A stretch of 64,000 nucleotides of DNA from Sphingomonas endophytica (GTDB lineage: Bacteria > Pseudomonadota > Alphaproteobacteria > Sphingomonadales > Sphingomonadaceae): contig NZ_JACIJN010000006.1 in the NCBI RefSeq assembly GCF_014199415.1, forward strand, positions 211,541 to 275,540. Reading direction: 5' to 3'. The translations under genes were made by a program, and so were the position numbers. The first letter of the stretch is position 1. Each line of letters begins with the position of its first letter. A model generated the notes under the pieces. It saw only the letters and a list, made by a program, of their open reading frames with translations. It ran no database searches and was not told where the DNA came from. Positions 16,729 through 31,907 of the stretch are shown in pieces.

Positions 16729-17865
16729 ATGACGGGGTCCGTTCGCGTTCTCCATATCGCCGAGACCGCGCATGGCGGCGTCGGCACCTATCTCAATCAG
16801 GTGCTTCCCGCGCTGGTCGCGGATCGCGACACGGCCGGCGCGCCGCTCGACATTCGCGTCCTCCTTCCCGCGCAGGACAGTTTCATGCTGCCGCGCGTCG
16901 ACGATTCCGCCATCACCACCTGGCGTCGTGACGGACGGTCGCTGTGGTCGCTGCTGATGCTGGCGAAGGCGAGCTGGCACGCTTACCGGACGGTCCGGCC
17001 GGAGATCGTCCACCTTCACTCGACCTTCGCCGGGATGATCGTCCGCCCGCTGCTGCTGCTGGCCCGCGTGCTGCCCGGCCGGCGCCCGCAGGTCGTCTAC
17101 AGCCCGCATGGCTGGGCCTTCCAGATCGCCGGCTCGCGGGGGCGCCGGCGTGCGATCATCTGGCTGGAGCGGACGCTCGCGCGGATCACCGATCGCGTGA
17201 TCGTCCTGTCGGATGCGGAGATGCGCGAGTGCGTCGCGCTCGGCTTCCCGCCCAAGCGGCTCCAGCGCATCTACAACGGCATCTCGGAAGCACCGCCCCC
17301 CGCGCTTCCCGCACCCGAAGGCTGGCCCGACCAGCGGCTGAAGGTGTTGTTCATCGGCCGCTTCGATCATCAGAAGGGGCTGGACACGCTGATCGCCGCC
17401 GCGCGGCTCGCGCCCGACCGGATCGCGGTGCGCTGCATCGGCGCCAGCGTGGTCAGCGGCGGCCCGGCACTCGACCTGCCCGACAATGTCGCGCCGCTCG
17501 GCTGGCTCGACGAGCCGCGCATCATGGCGCAGCTGGCGATGGCGGACGTCGTGGCGATGCCGTCGCGCTGGGAAGGGTTCGGCCTCGTCGCGATCGAGGC
17601 GATGCGCGCCGGGCGGCCGGTCGTCGCCAGCCGGATCGGCGGGCTGCCCGAAGTGGTCGAGGAGGGCGTCACCGGGCGGCTGGTGCCACCCGACGATCCC
17701 GAGGCGCTGCTCGCCGCCCTGCTCGCCGACACGCCGGAGACCCGCCGGACGATGGCCGAGGCCGGCCGTGCGCGCTTCCTCGCCCATTTCACCGCGCGCG
17801 ACAGCGCGCGACAGGTCGCCACGCTCTACCGCCAGTTGCTCGGTCGGGAGGCCGCCCGCTCATGA
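16729..17865 (+). CDS. GT4-family glycosyltransferase
   Basis: This 378-residue GT-B glycosyltransferase begins VRVLHIAETAHGGVGTYLNQ. The nucleotide-sugar half contains VLFIGRFDHQKGLDTLI, and the E-x7-E-type signature lies in PSRWEGFGLVAIEAMRAGRPVVAS followed by GGLPEVVE. It starts a block of three GT4 genes joined by ATGA overlaps. A 176-base space separates it from the beta-helix gene, so it may have its own promoter. The donor sugar is not predictable. Confidence 0.9.
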   Translation: MTGSVRVLHIAETAHGGVGTYLNQVLPALVADRDTAGAPLDIRVLLPAQDSFMLPRVDDSAITTWRRDGRSLWSLLMLAKASWHAYRTVRPEIVHLHSTFAGMIVRPLLLLARVLPGRRPQVVYSPHGWAFQIAGSRGRRRAIIWLERTLARITDRVIVLSDAEMRECVALGFPPKRLQRIYNGISEAPPPALPAPEGWPDQRLKVLFIGRFDHQKGLDTLIAAARLAPDRIAVRCIGASVVSGGPALDLPDNVAPLGWLDEPRIMAQLAMADVVAMPSRWEGFGLVAIEAMRAGRPVVASRIGGLPEVVEEGVTGRLVPPDDPEALLAALLADTPETRRTMAEAGRARFLAHFTARDSARQVATLYRQLLGREAARS

Positions 17866-18956
17866 CCGCGACGCCGACCACCGTCTTCATCAACGGCCGC
17901 TTCCTCACCCAGTCGATCAGCGGCGTGCAGCGCTATGCGCAGGAGATCGTCGGCGCGCTCGACGCCCTGGCGGGCGAAGGCGCGCTGGCACAGCGTTACA
18001 TGCTGCTCACACCGCCCGGCGCGCGCGTCCTCGACCTGCGTCATATCGAGACCCGCACCGTCGGCACCCGCAACGGGCACCTGTGGGATCAGCTCGATTT
18101 CGCGCGCGCGGTGCGCGGCGGCGTGGCGTTGGGGCTGGCGATGACCGGCCCGGTCGCGATGAAGCGGCAGGTGGTCGTCATCCACGACGCCTCGGTGCAG
18201 CGCCACCCCGAACATTACAGCCGTCCCTATGTCCTGGCGCACCGCATCATCGACCGGCTGCTCGCGCGCCGCGCAGTGGTCGCGACCGTTTCCGAATTCT
18301 CGCGCCGCGAACTCGCCGACGTGCTCCCGGTCGCGGCCAGGGACATCGTCGTCGCCCCCAACGGTGCCGAGCATCTCTCGATCGCGCCCGATCCCGGCGT
18401 GGTCGAGCGGCTGGGGCTGACCAAAAACGGCTATTTCCTGACGCTCGGCAACCTCACCCGCAACAAGAACCTCGCGGTGGCGCTGCGCGCGCTGGCGCGG
18501 CTCCAGCCGGGCAGCGCGAAGCTGGTCGCGGTCGGGCGGATGGAGCGCACGGTGTTCGGCTCGGCCGGGCTGCCCGAGCCGGGTGCCGACGTGCTGCTCC
18601 CCGGCCGGCTCGACGATGCCGAGGTCGCCGGGCTGATGCAGGGCGCGCGCGCGCTGATCTTCCCGAGCATCTACGAAGGCTTCGGCATCCCCCCGCTGGA
18701 GGCGTTCGTCAACGAATGCCCGGTGCTCGCCAGCACCGCCCCCGCGGTGCAGGAGGTGTGCGGCGACGCCGCCGATTATTTCGAGCCGCATGACGACGCC
18801 ACGCTCGCACGGCTGATGCAGATGCTGCTCGACGATCATGACGGCGCGCTGCGCCGCGACCGGCTGGCGAAGGGCAAGCAGCGCGTCGCGCGTTACACGT
18901 GGCGCGGCTCGGCGCAGATCCTCGCCGATGCCTGCGCGAAGGTCGCCGCACGATGA
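17862..18956 (+). CDS. GT4-family glycosyltransferase (WbaZ/mannosyltransferase-like)
   Basis: This 364-residue GT-B enzyme starts TTVFINGRFLTQSISGVQRYA, an opening common in GT4 mannosyltransferase-like proteins. The C-terminal half has YFLTLGNLTRNKNL and the signature PSIYEGFGIPPLEAFVNECPVLAS. It overlaps both neighbours by ATGA. It is likely cytoplasmic, adding one sugar to a lipid-linked repeat unit. Confidence 0.9.
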   Translation: MTATPTTVFINGRFLTQSISGVQRYAQEIVGALDALAGEGALAQRYMLLTPPGARVLDLRHIETRTVGTRNGHLWDQLDFARAVRGGVALGLAMTGPVAMKRQVVVIHDASVQRHPEHYSRPYVLAHRIIDRLLARRAVVATVSEFSRRELADVLPVAARDIVVAPNGAEHLSIAPDPGVVERLGLTKNGYFLTLGNLTRNKNLAVALRALARLQPGSAKLVAVGRMERTVFGSAGLPEPGADVLLPGRLDDAEVAGLMQGARALIFPSIYEGFGIPPLEAFVNECPVLASTAPAVQEVCGDAADYFEPHDDATLARLMQMLLDDHDGALRRDRLAKGKQRVARYTWRGSAQILADACAKVAAR

Positions 18957-20158
18957 AGGTCCTGATCGTCAACGTCCTCTACCCGCCGCACAAGATCGGC
19001 GGGGCGGAGAAATCGGTGTCGCTGCTCGCCGAGGCGTTGGTCCGCGCCGGCGACGAGGTGGTGGTCGCGACGCTCGACGACATCGCCGCGCCGGTCACCG
19101 AGGTGAAGAACGGCGTGACGCTCCGTCGCCTGCCGATCGACAATATCTATTGGCCCTACGCCCCGGACGCGCCCGCGCAGCCCAAGCTCAAGCGGCTGCA
19201 ATGGCACGCGCGCAACCGCTGGAACCGCGCCGCCGCGCGCCGCATGGGCAAGCTGCTCGACGAGGTCCGCCCCGACGTCGTCCATTGCAACGTCATCACC
19301 GGGTTCAGCCCGGCGATCTGGCGCGAGATCAAGCAGCGCCAGCTGCCGCTCGTCCAGACGCTGCGCGATTACGGGGTGATGTGCACGCGCTCGGCATTGT
19401 TCAAGAACGGCGCGAACTGCACGACGCGCTGCCTCGAATGCCGCGCGCTCACCGCGCCGGGCAAGACCGAGTCGGCCAGCGTCGACCAGCTCGTCTCGAA
19501 CAGCGACTATGTGATTCGCCGTCACCATGCCGAGGGCTATTTCCCCGGCGTGCCCGCGCGGCGCATCTTCAACATCGTCCCGCTCGACGAGCAGCCGCGC
19601 GACGCGAAAGCGCCGGACGCCCCGTTCGTGTTCGGCTTCATCGGCCGCATCGAGGCCGAAAAGGGCATCGACGTCGTGCTCGAGGCGACCACCCGCGTCA
19701 CCCGCGCCGACTGGCGGCTGCGCATCGCCGGGGTTGGCGTGCCCGAGTACGTCGCCGACCTGAAGGCGCGCTATCCCGATCCGCGCATCGAATGGCTCGG
19801 CTTCTCGCAGGCCGGCGATTTCTACCGCGCGATCGACACGGTGCTGATCGCCTCGGTCTGGCCCGAGCCGTTGCCGCGGACGCTGATCGAGGCTTTGTCC
19901 TACGGCCTGTCGGCGATCTGCGCCGAGGCGGGCGGCATCCCCGAAATCGCCGACCTCGCGCGCCATGCGATCACCTACGAGCCGACCGATGTCGAGGCGC
20001 TCGCCGCCGCGATGGACACCGCGCTCGGCGATGCCGCGGCGTGGCGCGCGGGCGGGCTCAGCGATCCGCAGGCGCTCGGCTGGTTCGCGGAGGACCGGAT
20101 CGTCGCCGAGAACCGCGCGGCCTATGCCGACGCCATCGCGGCGGTCGCGGCGCGATGA
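18953..20158 (+). CDS. GT4-family glycosyltransferase
   Basis: This 401-residue protein starts MKVLIVNVLYPPHKIGGAEKS, the GGAE form of GT4 enzymes. It has a Cys-containing middle (CTRSALFKNGANCTTRCLECR) that resembles small zinc-binding insertions of this subgroup. The C-terminal half has FGFIGRIEAEKGIDVVL and the signature SVWPEPLPRTLIEALSYGLSAI. ATGA overlaps on both sides place it in a single translational unit with the preceding glycosyltransferase and the following acetyltransferase. Confidence 0.9.
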   Translation: MKVLIVNVLYPPHKIGGAEKSVSLLAEALVRAGDEVVVATLDDIAAPVTEVKNGVTLRRLPIDNIYWPYAPDAPAQPKLKRLQWHARNRWNRAAARRMGKLLDEVRPDVVHCNVITGFSPAIWREIKQRQLPLVQTLRDYGVMCTRSALFKNGANCTTRCLECRALTAPGKTESASVDQLVSNSDYVIRRHHAEGYFPGVPARRIFNIVPLDEQPRDAKAPDAPFVFGFIGRIEAEKGIDVVLEATTRVTRADWRLRIAGVGVPEYVADLKARYPDPRIEWLGFSQAGDFYRAIDTVLIASVWPEPLPRTLIEALSYGLSAICAEAGGIPEIADLARHAITYEPTDVEALAAAMDTALGDAAAWRAGGLSDPQALGWFAEDRIVAENRAAYADAIAAVAAR

Positions 20159-20679
20159 GCTGGCGGCGCGACCTCTACGCCAATGCCTCGCGCCACGGCG
20201 TGAAGGGCGCGGTGATCGGCTGGTTCCTCAACCCCGGCTTCGCGGTCGTCACGCTGTACCGCATCATGCGCTACGCCTATCTGCGCGGCGGGCCGCTCGG
20301 GCGGCTGGTCGAGAAACTGGTCTGGCGGCGGATCGTGTTCGGCTATGGCTGCTATATCGACCCGACCGCGAAGATCGGCCCCGGGCTGCGGCTGCCGCAC
20401 CCGGTCGGGATCGTGATCGGCGCGGACACGGTGATCGGCGCCGACGTCACCGTCTACCAGAACGTCACCTTCGGCCGCCGCGCCGCGAACGAGGCGGTCT
20501 ATCCGGTGATCGAGGATGGCACGATCATCTATGCCGGCGCGATCGTCACCGGCGAGATCACCGTCGGCCATGACGCGACGATCGCGGCGGGCGCGCTGGT
20601 CCGCCACGATGTCCCCGCGCATGGCGTCGCACTCCCGGCCTCGGGCGCGATCCGGCACGGCAAGCTCCACGCCGCACCC

Positions 20680-20682
<3 letters not shown>
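20155..20682 (+). CDS. Left-handed beta-helix acetyltransferase (serine-acetyltransferase-like)
   Basis: This 175-residue hexapeptide-repeat protein has a helical N-terminal region (res. 1-55) and repeats YIDPTAKIGPGLRLPHPVGIVIGADTVIGADVTVYQNV with the catalytic-type histidine in LPHPVGIVIG. It resembles CysE-like enzymes found in polysaccharide clusters that acetylate sugars rather than serine. It is the last gene of the rightward exopolysaccharide unit. Confidence 0.85.
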
Positions 20683-23055
<2,373 letters not shown>

Positions 23056-23085
23056 GAGATCGGCTAGCAAGCCCTTGAAGAATTG

Positions 23086-23130
23086 GGAGGGACCGGGTGG
23101 CGGCCAGTCGGCCGCGGCCCGGTCCCTTCC
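23086..23130 (+). terminator. Strong GC hairpin terminator after katG
   Basis: GGGACCGGGTGGCGGCC pairs with GGCCGCGGCCCGGTCCC around AGTC with two mismatches, followed by TTCCTCCTT. It begins about 30 bases after the katG stop. Confidence 0.7.
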
Positions 23131-23243
23131 TCCTTGTACCGGCCGAACAGCCCTTCGGGTCGCCCCGTGGCTGCGACAGTCGGGGCCGCCGGCGTGCCCC
23201 CCACGTCGGCGGCCGAACCCGCAGAGCGCGGTACATCATCTCT

Positions 23244-23422
23244 CGTCATTGCGACCCCGGCGCAGGCCGGGGGAAGCAATCCAGGCGTCCTGATCCGGAC
23301 CCGGATTGCTTTGCTACGCTCGCTATGACGTACTTCATTCGTCACCCCGGACTTGATCCGGGGTCCCGCTTTAGCGCGCGGCGCGAAGAAGAAGCGGGGC
23401 CCGGATCAGGTCCGGGGCGACG
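23244..23422. repeat. Tandem pair of dispersed palindromic repeats (families A and B)
   Basis: Most of the 407-base gap 23056-23462 is the katG terminator plus two palindromic repeats. Family A (23244-23330) starts CGTCATTGCGA and ends with the inverted CGCTATGACG. Family B (23340-23422) has arms GTCACCCCGGACTTGATCC and its complement, joined by an AAGCGGGG core. Relatives of both recur at 28994, 30228, 33326 and 36609. No gene is seen here. Confidence 0.85.
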
Positions 23423-23462
23423 GGGTTAATCAGCCGGATCGCAACACGCCGGCCGCCCGAAC

Positions 23463-23669
23463 CTACTTCTTCCCCTCGTCCTTCCGCGAATTCGCGAACA
23501 GCAGCGCCGCCGCGACCGCCGCCGAACCGATCCCGACGCCCAGCCACGTCTTGCCCGGCTGCCACCGCCCCTTGCGCTGATGCGCGGCAGCGCCCGGCGC
23601 GCCGGCTTCCTCGTGCGCCTTGGCGGCCGCAGCGGCTTGCAGGATTTCGTTGGGTTGCTCGTCGCTCAC
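23463..23669 (-). CDS. Small single-span membrane protein downstream of tgt
   Basis: This 68-residue protein starts at a GTG (SDEQPNEILQAAAAAKAHEE). It has a charged, alanine-rich N-terminal half and one membrane segment (LGVGIGSAAVAAALLFA, near res. 43-60) with a lysine-rich end. AAGGAGA, which encodes the last tgt codons, is the ribosome site, and the GTG starts one base after the tgt stop, so it depends on tgt translation. Function unknown. Confidence 0.7.
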   Translation of the reverse strand: MSDEQPNEILQAAAAAKAHEEAGAPGAAAHQRKGRWQPGKTWLGVGIGSAAVAAALLFANSRKDEGKK

Positions 23670-23670
23670 G

Positions 23671-25349
<1,679 letters not shown>

Positions 25350-25410
25350 TTCCGCTCCGTGGCAGAAGCCCGCGCGGATCGCCAGCGTCTTCGGGCGACG
25401 GCGAGCGCCC

Positions 25411-26199
25411 TCAGCCCTCCATCGCCGACTTCGTATCCTCCAGCGCGAGGTCGACCAATGTCCGCATCGCCGCGGTCGCGCCGACCACGTCGCCGGCGGC
25501 GATCATGTCATGGACGCGGACATGGTCGGGGATCGGGTTGCGCGGCAGCGCGCGCGCGCGCTGCTTGAACTGCGTCGTCCAGTGGATCGCCGCGCCGATG
25601 CTCGCGCTCAGCACCATCAGCGCGTCGTTGCGCGTCGCGCGCAGCACCGCATTGTGGAAGTCCTTGTCGGCCGCGCGCCCCGCCTCTGTCGCCAGCGTGT
25701 GCCGCCGCATCGCCGCGAGCGCGTCCTTCATCGCCTTGAGGTCGTTGCGGTCGCGGCGCTGCGCCGCCAGCCCCGCGGCGGCCGGCTCGACGATCGCGCG
25801 CAGCTCGAACAGCGCGCGGACGAACTGGATGTCGGGCGCCCCCGCGAACGCCCAGGCGAGCACGTCGGGGTCCAGCAGGTTCCAGCGCTCGCGCGGCAGC
25901 ACGCGCGTCCCCGCCTTCGGCCGGCTTTCGACCAGCCCCTTGGCCGCGAGCACCTGCATCGCCTCGCGATAGGCGCTGCGCGAGACGTCGAGCGCCTCGG
26001 AGAAGGCGACCTCGCCCGACAGCGTGTCGCCCGGCAGATATTCGCCCGAGACGATCGCGGTGCCCAGCTTGTGCGCGATCGCGCCGTGCAGCCGCCGCCC
26101 GGTGCCGCGCACCGAGGCGCGCGCCGTCTCCGCCGTTTCGCCGCCGGCTGGTGGCGCGTCGCCCTCCCGCTGCGGCACGCCGCTCTCCCGATCCGCCAT
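25411..26199 (-). CDS. FadR-subfamily GntR transcriptional regulator
   Basis: This 262-residue protein has an N-terminal winged helix (LGTAIVSGEYLPGDTLSGE...VSRSAYREAMQVLAAKGLVESRPKAGTRV, res. 45-110) and a C-terminal helical FCD ligand domain with the metal/ligand pattern E..D..FH (RALFELRAIVEP, DKDFHNAVL). GGAGGGG before the ATG at 26199 supports the start. It is divergent from the arabinan genes, so it most likely represses them until a sugar or sugar acid binds. The ligand is unknown. Confidence 0.87.
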   Translation of the reverse strand: MADRESGVPQREGDAPPAGGETAETARASVRGTGRRLHGAIAHKLGTAIVSGEYLPGDTLSGEVAFSEALDVSRSAYREAMQVLAAKGLVESRPKAGTRVLPRERWNLLDPDVLAWAFAGAPDIQFVRALFELRAIVEPAAAGLAAQRRDRNDLKAMKDALAAMRRHTLATEAGRAADKDFHNAVLRATRNDALMVLSASIGAAIHWTTQFKQRARALPRNPIPDHVRVHDMIAAGDVVGATAAMRTLVDLALEDTKSAMEG

Positions 26200-26358
26200 C
26201 ACCCCTCCTTTGTGACCTGCCTCATTGCGCGGTGGCAAGCGTGCGCCGCGCCGGCAAATGGTCGTTGCAATGCTCGATACCGAAATCTAATGTCCGAGTA
26301 ATGAGCAAAAACAGCGAGGTGGGCAATGGCCCGACCGCGCTTCTTTCGGGAGGATAGG

Positions 26359-27929
<1,571 letters not shown>

Positions 27930-27930
<1 letters not shown>

Positions 27931-28988
27931 TGAGCGACGATCTGGCGCTTCTGTCACGCCGCCTGTTCGTGGCCGGGGGCGCGGCGCTTGCCGCCGCCCC
28001 CGCGCTGTCCCGCACCCGCGGGGCAGCCGGCACCATCGTCAACCCGTTGGTCCGCCAGCGCGCCGACGCGCAGGTGTTTCGCCACACCGACGGCTGGTAT
28101 TACATGACCGGCTCGGTGCCCGAATATGACCGGCTGGTGCTGCGCCGCTCGAAGACGATCGCGGGCCTGACCAATGCGACCGAGAAGGTGCTGTGGCGGC
28201 ACGAAAAGAGCGGCCCGCTGTCGGGCTTCCTCTGGGCGCCCGAGTTGCATCTGATCGACGGCAAATGGATCATGTATTTCGCCGCCGGCCCCAGCGGCGG
28301 CGGCGAGGACGTGTTCCGCATCCGCACCCATGCGGTGGTCTGCGACGGCGCCGATCCGATGACCGGCAACTGGACGGTGCTCGGCCAGCTCCAGACGCCG
28401 TGGGACAGCTTCAACCTCGATTCGACCAGCTTCGTCCACCGCGGCCAGCGCTATCTGGCGTGGGCGCAGCGCGAAGCGGGGATCGACACCAACTCGAACC
28501 TCTATCTCGCCCCGCTCGCCACCCCGCTGACCTTCGCGGCCAAGCCGGCGCGGCTGACGATCCCCGAGCTGCCGTGGGAGATCCGCGGCTTCAAGGTCGC
28601 GGAAGCGCCCGCGCTGCTGGCGCGCAACGGCCGGTTGTTCATGACCTATTCGGCGAGCGCCACCGACGCGCGTTACTGTCTGGGGATGCTCACCGCGCGC
28701 GACGACGCCGACATCATGGACCCGGCGGTGTGGACCAAATCGCCCGAGCCGGTGATGAAAACCTCGCGCGAACACAAGATCTTCGGCCCCGGGCACAACA
28801 GCTTTACCGTCGACGAGCGCGGGCGCGACATGCTGGTCTTCCACGCGCGCGATTACGAGAAGATCGTCGGCGACCCGCTGTTCGACCCCAACCGCCACAC
28901 CCGCGTCCAGCCGATCCGCTACGATGCGGCCGGCGTCCCGCAATTCGACCCGCCCGTCGCCAACGGCCCGCTGCCGCGCAGGGCTTAA
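27930..28988 (+). CDS. GH43-family arabinosidase with Tat-like signal
   Basis: This 352-residue five-bladed propeller enzyme of GH43 has a Tat-type leader (LLSRRLFVAGGAALAAAPALS). Catalytic acid candidates are the Asp in RADAQVFRHTDGWYY and the Glu in FKVAEAPALL. The blocks GFLWAPELHLIDGKWIMYFAA and KIFGPGHNSF are typical of the arabinan-acting exo-enzymes in this family. The start shares one base with the GH51 stop, so the two enzymes are made together. Exact linkage specificity is not certain. Confidence 0.88.
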
Positions 28989-28993
28989 CGTAC

Positions 28994-29137
28994 CGTCGCC
29001 CCGGACTTGATCCGGGGCCCCGCTTCTCGTTGCGTTGGGAAGAAAGCGGATCAGCCACCTCGTCATTGCGAGCGGAGCGAAGCAATCCAGAGCCGGACCA
29101 GGACGCCCTGGATTTCTTCGCTACGCTCGCAATGACG
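28994..29137. repeat. Dispersed palindromic repeats between GH43 genes
   Basis: A half family-B element (28994-29027, CGTCGCCCCGGACTTGATCC) is followed by a full family-A palindrome (29061-29137) whose ends are CGTCATTGCGAGCGGAGCGA and the inverted CTACGCTCGCAATGACG. In RNA this forms a long hairpin that could end transcription or protect the mRNA. Confidence 0.85.
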
Positions 29138-29213
29138 ACCCAGTCCGTCACGACCCATCGGCAATTGTATGAGTATTGCAGATCATGTCTGCACCTCCGA
29201 CAGGAGCCGCCCG

Positions 29214-30203
29214 ATGCGTAACCTCCTCCGCAGCGCCGGTGCGCTGCTGCTGCTCGCCACCATCCCCGCCGCTAGCGCTCCGCCGCCGCTGACCGGCGAT
29301 CTCACCCCCGTCCACGACCCGGCGATCATCGCCGACAACGGCACCTACTACCTCTTCGTCACCGGCCACATCCGCAGCCGCGACGGGCTGATCCCGCTCC
29401 GCACCTCCACCGACCTCAAGCACTGGAGGTTGCGCGGCGCTTCCTTCCCGGCGCTTCCCGCATGGGCGGACAAGCACGTGCCCGGCACCGCGGGCATGTG
29501 GGCGCCCGACATCACCAAAAGCGGCGACGAATACCGCCTCTATTATTCGCTCTCGACCTTCGGGAAGAACCGCTCGGCGATCGGGCTCGCCACCGCGCGC
29601 CGGCTCGACCCCGCCGCCCCCGCCGCCAACTGGGTCGACAAAGGTCCGGTCGTCGAGTCCGCCGCCGGCGGCGATTACAATGCGATCGACCCCGCCGCCT
29701 TTACCGACGCCGAGGGCAAGCAATGGCTGGCGTTCGGCAGCTTCTGGAGCGGGATCAAGCTGATCGCGCTCGACCCCGCCACGGGCCTACGGCAGCCGGG
29801 CACGCCGATGCACAGCCTCGCCGCGCGCCCGTCGCCCGGCGCGATCGAGGCGCCGTTCGTGATCCGCCACGGCCGCTATTATTATCTGTTCGCCTCGTTC
29901 GACTTCTGCTGTCGCGGCGCGAAGAGCAGCTACAACACCGTCGTCGGCCGCGCGACCACGCCGACCGGCCCGTATCGCGATCGCGCCGGCACGCCGATGC
30001 TGAGAGGTGGTGGCACTCCGGTGCTCGCCTCGGGACAGGGCACCGGCAGCCGCTATGTCGGGCGCGGGCACAATGCGATCCTGCAAGCGCCGGATGGCGA
30101 CCGCATCGTCTACCATGCCTACGACACGCAGCGGAACGGCACCCCGACGCTGCGCATCCAGCGGCTGATTTGGGATGCGAAGGGCTGGCCCCACGCGGAA
30201 TAG
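29214..30203 (+). CDS. GH43 endo-1,5-alpha-L-arabinanase, exported
   Basis: This 329-residue protein has a signal peptide (MRNLLRSAGALLLLATIPAASA). The GH43 catalytic triad candidates are the Asp in VHDPAIIAD, the Asp in YNAIDPAAF and the Glu in AIEAPFVIRHG. The block ASFDFCCRGAKSSYNTVVGR is characteristic of endo-arabinanases. AGGAG nine bases upstream sets the start. It follows the GH51 and GH43 exo-enzymes after a repeat element and would feed them arabino-oligosaccharides. Confidence 0.9.
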   Translation: MRNLLRSAGALLLLATIPAASAPPPLTGDLTPVHDPAIIADNGTYYLFVTGHIRSRDGLIPLRTSTDLKHWRLRGASFPALPAWADKHVPGTAGMWAPDITKSGDEYRLYYSLSTFGKNRSAIGLATARRLDPAAPAANWVDKGPVVESAAGGDYNAIDPAAFTDAEGKQWLAFGSFWSGIKLIALDPATGLRQPGTPMHSLAARPSPGAIEAPFVIRHGRYYYLFASFDFCCRGAKSSYNTVVGRATTPTGPYRDRAGTPMLRGGGTPVLASGQGTGSRYVGRGHNAILQAPDGDRIVYHAYDTQRNGTPTLRIQRLIWDAKGWPHAE

Positions 30204-30227
30204 CGCGGCGCGGCCCCGTGAAGTAGC

Positions 30228-30322
30228 CGTCGCCCCGGCCTTGAGCCGGGGTCCCGCTTCTTTCTTCGACACCCGATAATGCCGCCCTTATCCGTCATTG
30301 CGAGCGTAGCGAAGCAATGACG
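30228..30322. repeat. Truncated palindromic repeats between arabinanase and gshA
   Basis: A half family-B element (30228-30262, CGTCGCCCCGGCCTTGAGCC) is followed by a short family-A element (30293-30322, CGTCATTGCGAGCGTAGCGA then AATGACG). A further remnant CCCCGGATCAGTCCGGGG lies at 30379-30396. Confidence 0.75.
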
Positions 30323-30403
30323 ATCGGCGTGTTCGACCGATGGCCATTATGGCCAGCGGTCACGGCAGTGCGCAGACCCCCGGATCAGTCCGGGGTAACA
30401 ACC

Positions 30404-31777
30404 TCAGAAACTCGCCGCGCGATACACGCGCGACACATCCCCGCCCCAATCGCCGTGATACAAATCGAGCAACCGCTCCGCCGGCACCTTCCCCGCGCGC
30501 ACGATCTCGCGCAGCGGTTCGAGGAACCCCGTCTCGTCCTCGCCCGCCGCGCTGACCCGCGCGCGCGCCTTCAGCCCGCCATGCGCGATGTCGAGCACCG
30601 CACCGGCGATGTCGCGCAACTGCCCGCCCCCCGCGATCGGCGCCGACAACCCCAGCTTCGGCACCGCGTCGCGCAGCGCCTGCCGCTCGTCGAGCGTCCA
30701 GTGCTTGACCAGATCCCACGCCGCATCCAGCGCAACGGAGTCATACAGCAGCCCGACCCAGAAGGCCGGCAGCGCACAGATCCGGTTCCACGGACCGCCG
30801 TCCGCGCCGCGCATCTCGAGGAAGGTCTTGAGCCGCACCTCGGGGAAGGCGGTCGAGAGATGGTCGTCCCAATCCTCGATGGTCGGCTTCTCGCCGGGCA
30901 GCACCGACAGCTCGCCGCGCAGGAAGTCGCGGAAGCTCAAGCCCGCCGCGTCGATGTAGCGCCCCTCGCGGTAAACGAAGTACATCGGCACATCGAGCAT
31001 ATACTCCGCGTAGCGTTCGTACCCGAACCCGTCCTCGAACACGAACGGCAGCATCCCCGTCCGCGCCGGATCGGTATCCGACCAGATATGGCTGCGATAG
31101 CTCAGGAAGCCGTTCGGCTTGCCCTCGGTGAACGGCGAATTGGCGAACAGCGCGGTGGCGAGCGGTTGCAGCGCCAGCCCGACGCGGAACTTCTTCACCA
31201 TGTCGGCTTCGCTGGCGTAATCGAGGTTCACCTGGATCGTGCAGGTGCGCAGCATCATGTCGAGCCCCATCGTGCCGACGCGCGGCATGTGGCGCAGCAT
31301 GATCGCATAGCGGCCCTTGGGCATGATCGGCAGCTCGGCGCGCGTCTTGTCGGGCCACATGCCGAGCCCGAGGAAGCCGATCCCCAGCTTCTCGCCCGCC
31401 GCCTTCACCTGCGCCAGATGCCGCCCGGTCTCGGCGCAGGTCTGGTGGAGGTTCTCCAGCGGCGCGCCCGACAGCTCGAACTGCCCGGCGGGCTCCAAGC
31501 TGATCGACCCGTCCGCCCCGCTCATCGCGATGACGTTGCCGTCTTCGGTGACCGGCCGCCAGCCATGCTGCTCCAGCTCGCCGAGCAGCGCGCGGATCCC
31601 GCCCGGCTCGTCATAGGACGGCGCGTGATGATCGCCGGTGGCATAGACGAACTTCTCATGTTCGGTGCCGATCCGCCAGCGCTCGGCCGGCTTCTCCCCA
31701 CTGGCAAAGCGGGCGATCAGCTGGTCGCGCGATTCGATGGTGCTCGCGCGCGTGTCCGAAACCGTCTTGGTCGTCAT
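30404..31777 (-). CDS. gshA: Glutamate-cysteine ligase (plant/alphaproteobacterial type)
   Basis: This 457-residue enzyme joins glutamate and cysteine in the first step of glutathione synthesis. The ATP/glutamate site blocks are WRIGTEHEKFVY, GSISLEPAGQFELSGAP, LRTCTIQVNLDYASE and FLEMRGADGGPWNRICALPAFWVGLLYD. Length and motifs match the plant-like family, not E. coli GshA. It follows rsmE on the same strand after a 130-base space. Confidence 0.95.
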   Translation of the reverse strand: MTTKTVSDTRASTIESRDQLIARFASGEKPAERWRIGTEHEKFVYATGDHHAPSYDEPGGIRALLGELEQHGWRPVTEDGNVIAMSGADGSISLEPAGQFELSGAPLENLHQTCAETGRHLAQVKAAGEKLGIGFLGLGMWPDKTRAELPIMPKGRYAIMLRHMPRVGTMGLDMMLRTCTIQVNLDYASEADMVKKFRVGLALQPLATALFANSPFTEGKPNGFLSYRSHIWSDTDPARTGMLPFVFEDGFGYERYAEYMLDVPMYFVYREGRYIDAAGLSFRDFLRGELSVLPGEKPTIEDWDDHLSTAFPEVRLKTFLEMRGADGGPWNRICALPAFWVGLLYDSVALDAAWDLVKHWTLDERQALRDAVPKLGLSAPIAGGGQLRDIAGAVLDIAHGGLKARARVSAAGEDETGFLEPLREIVRAGKVPAERLLDLYHGDWGGDVSRVYRAASF

Positions 31778-31907
31778 GGCCGCGCCTTACGCCGCGATGA
31801 ACACCTGCGCTAGAGCGGATCGGACTGCGATGGGTAAAGCCGGGTCGCACCGGCCCGTCGGGGCGAGGCACAGCCTTTAGCCGTCATCCCGGACCTAGTC
31901 CGGTGGG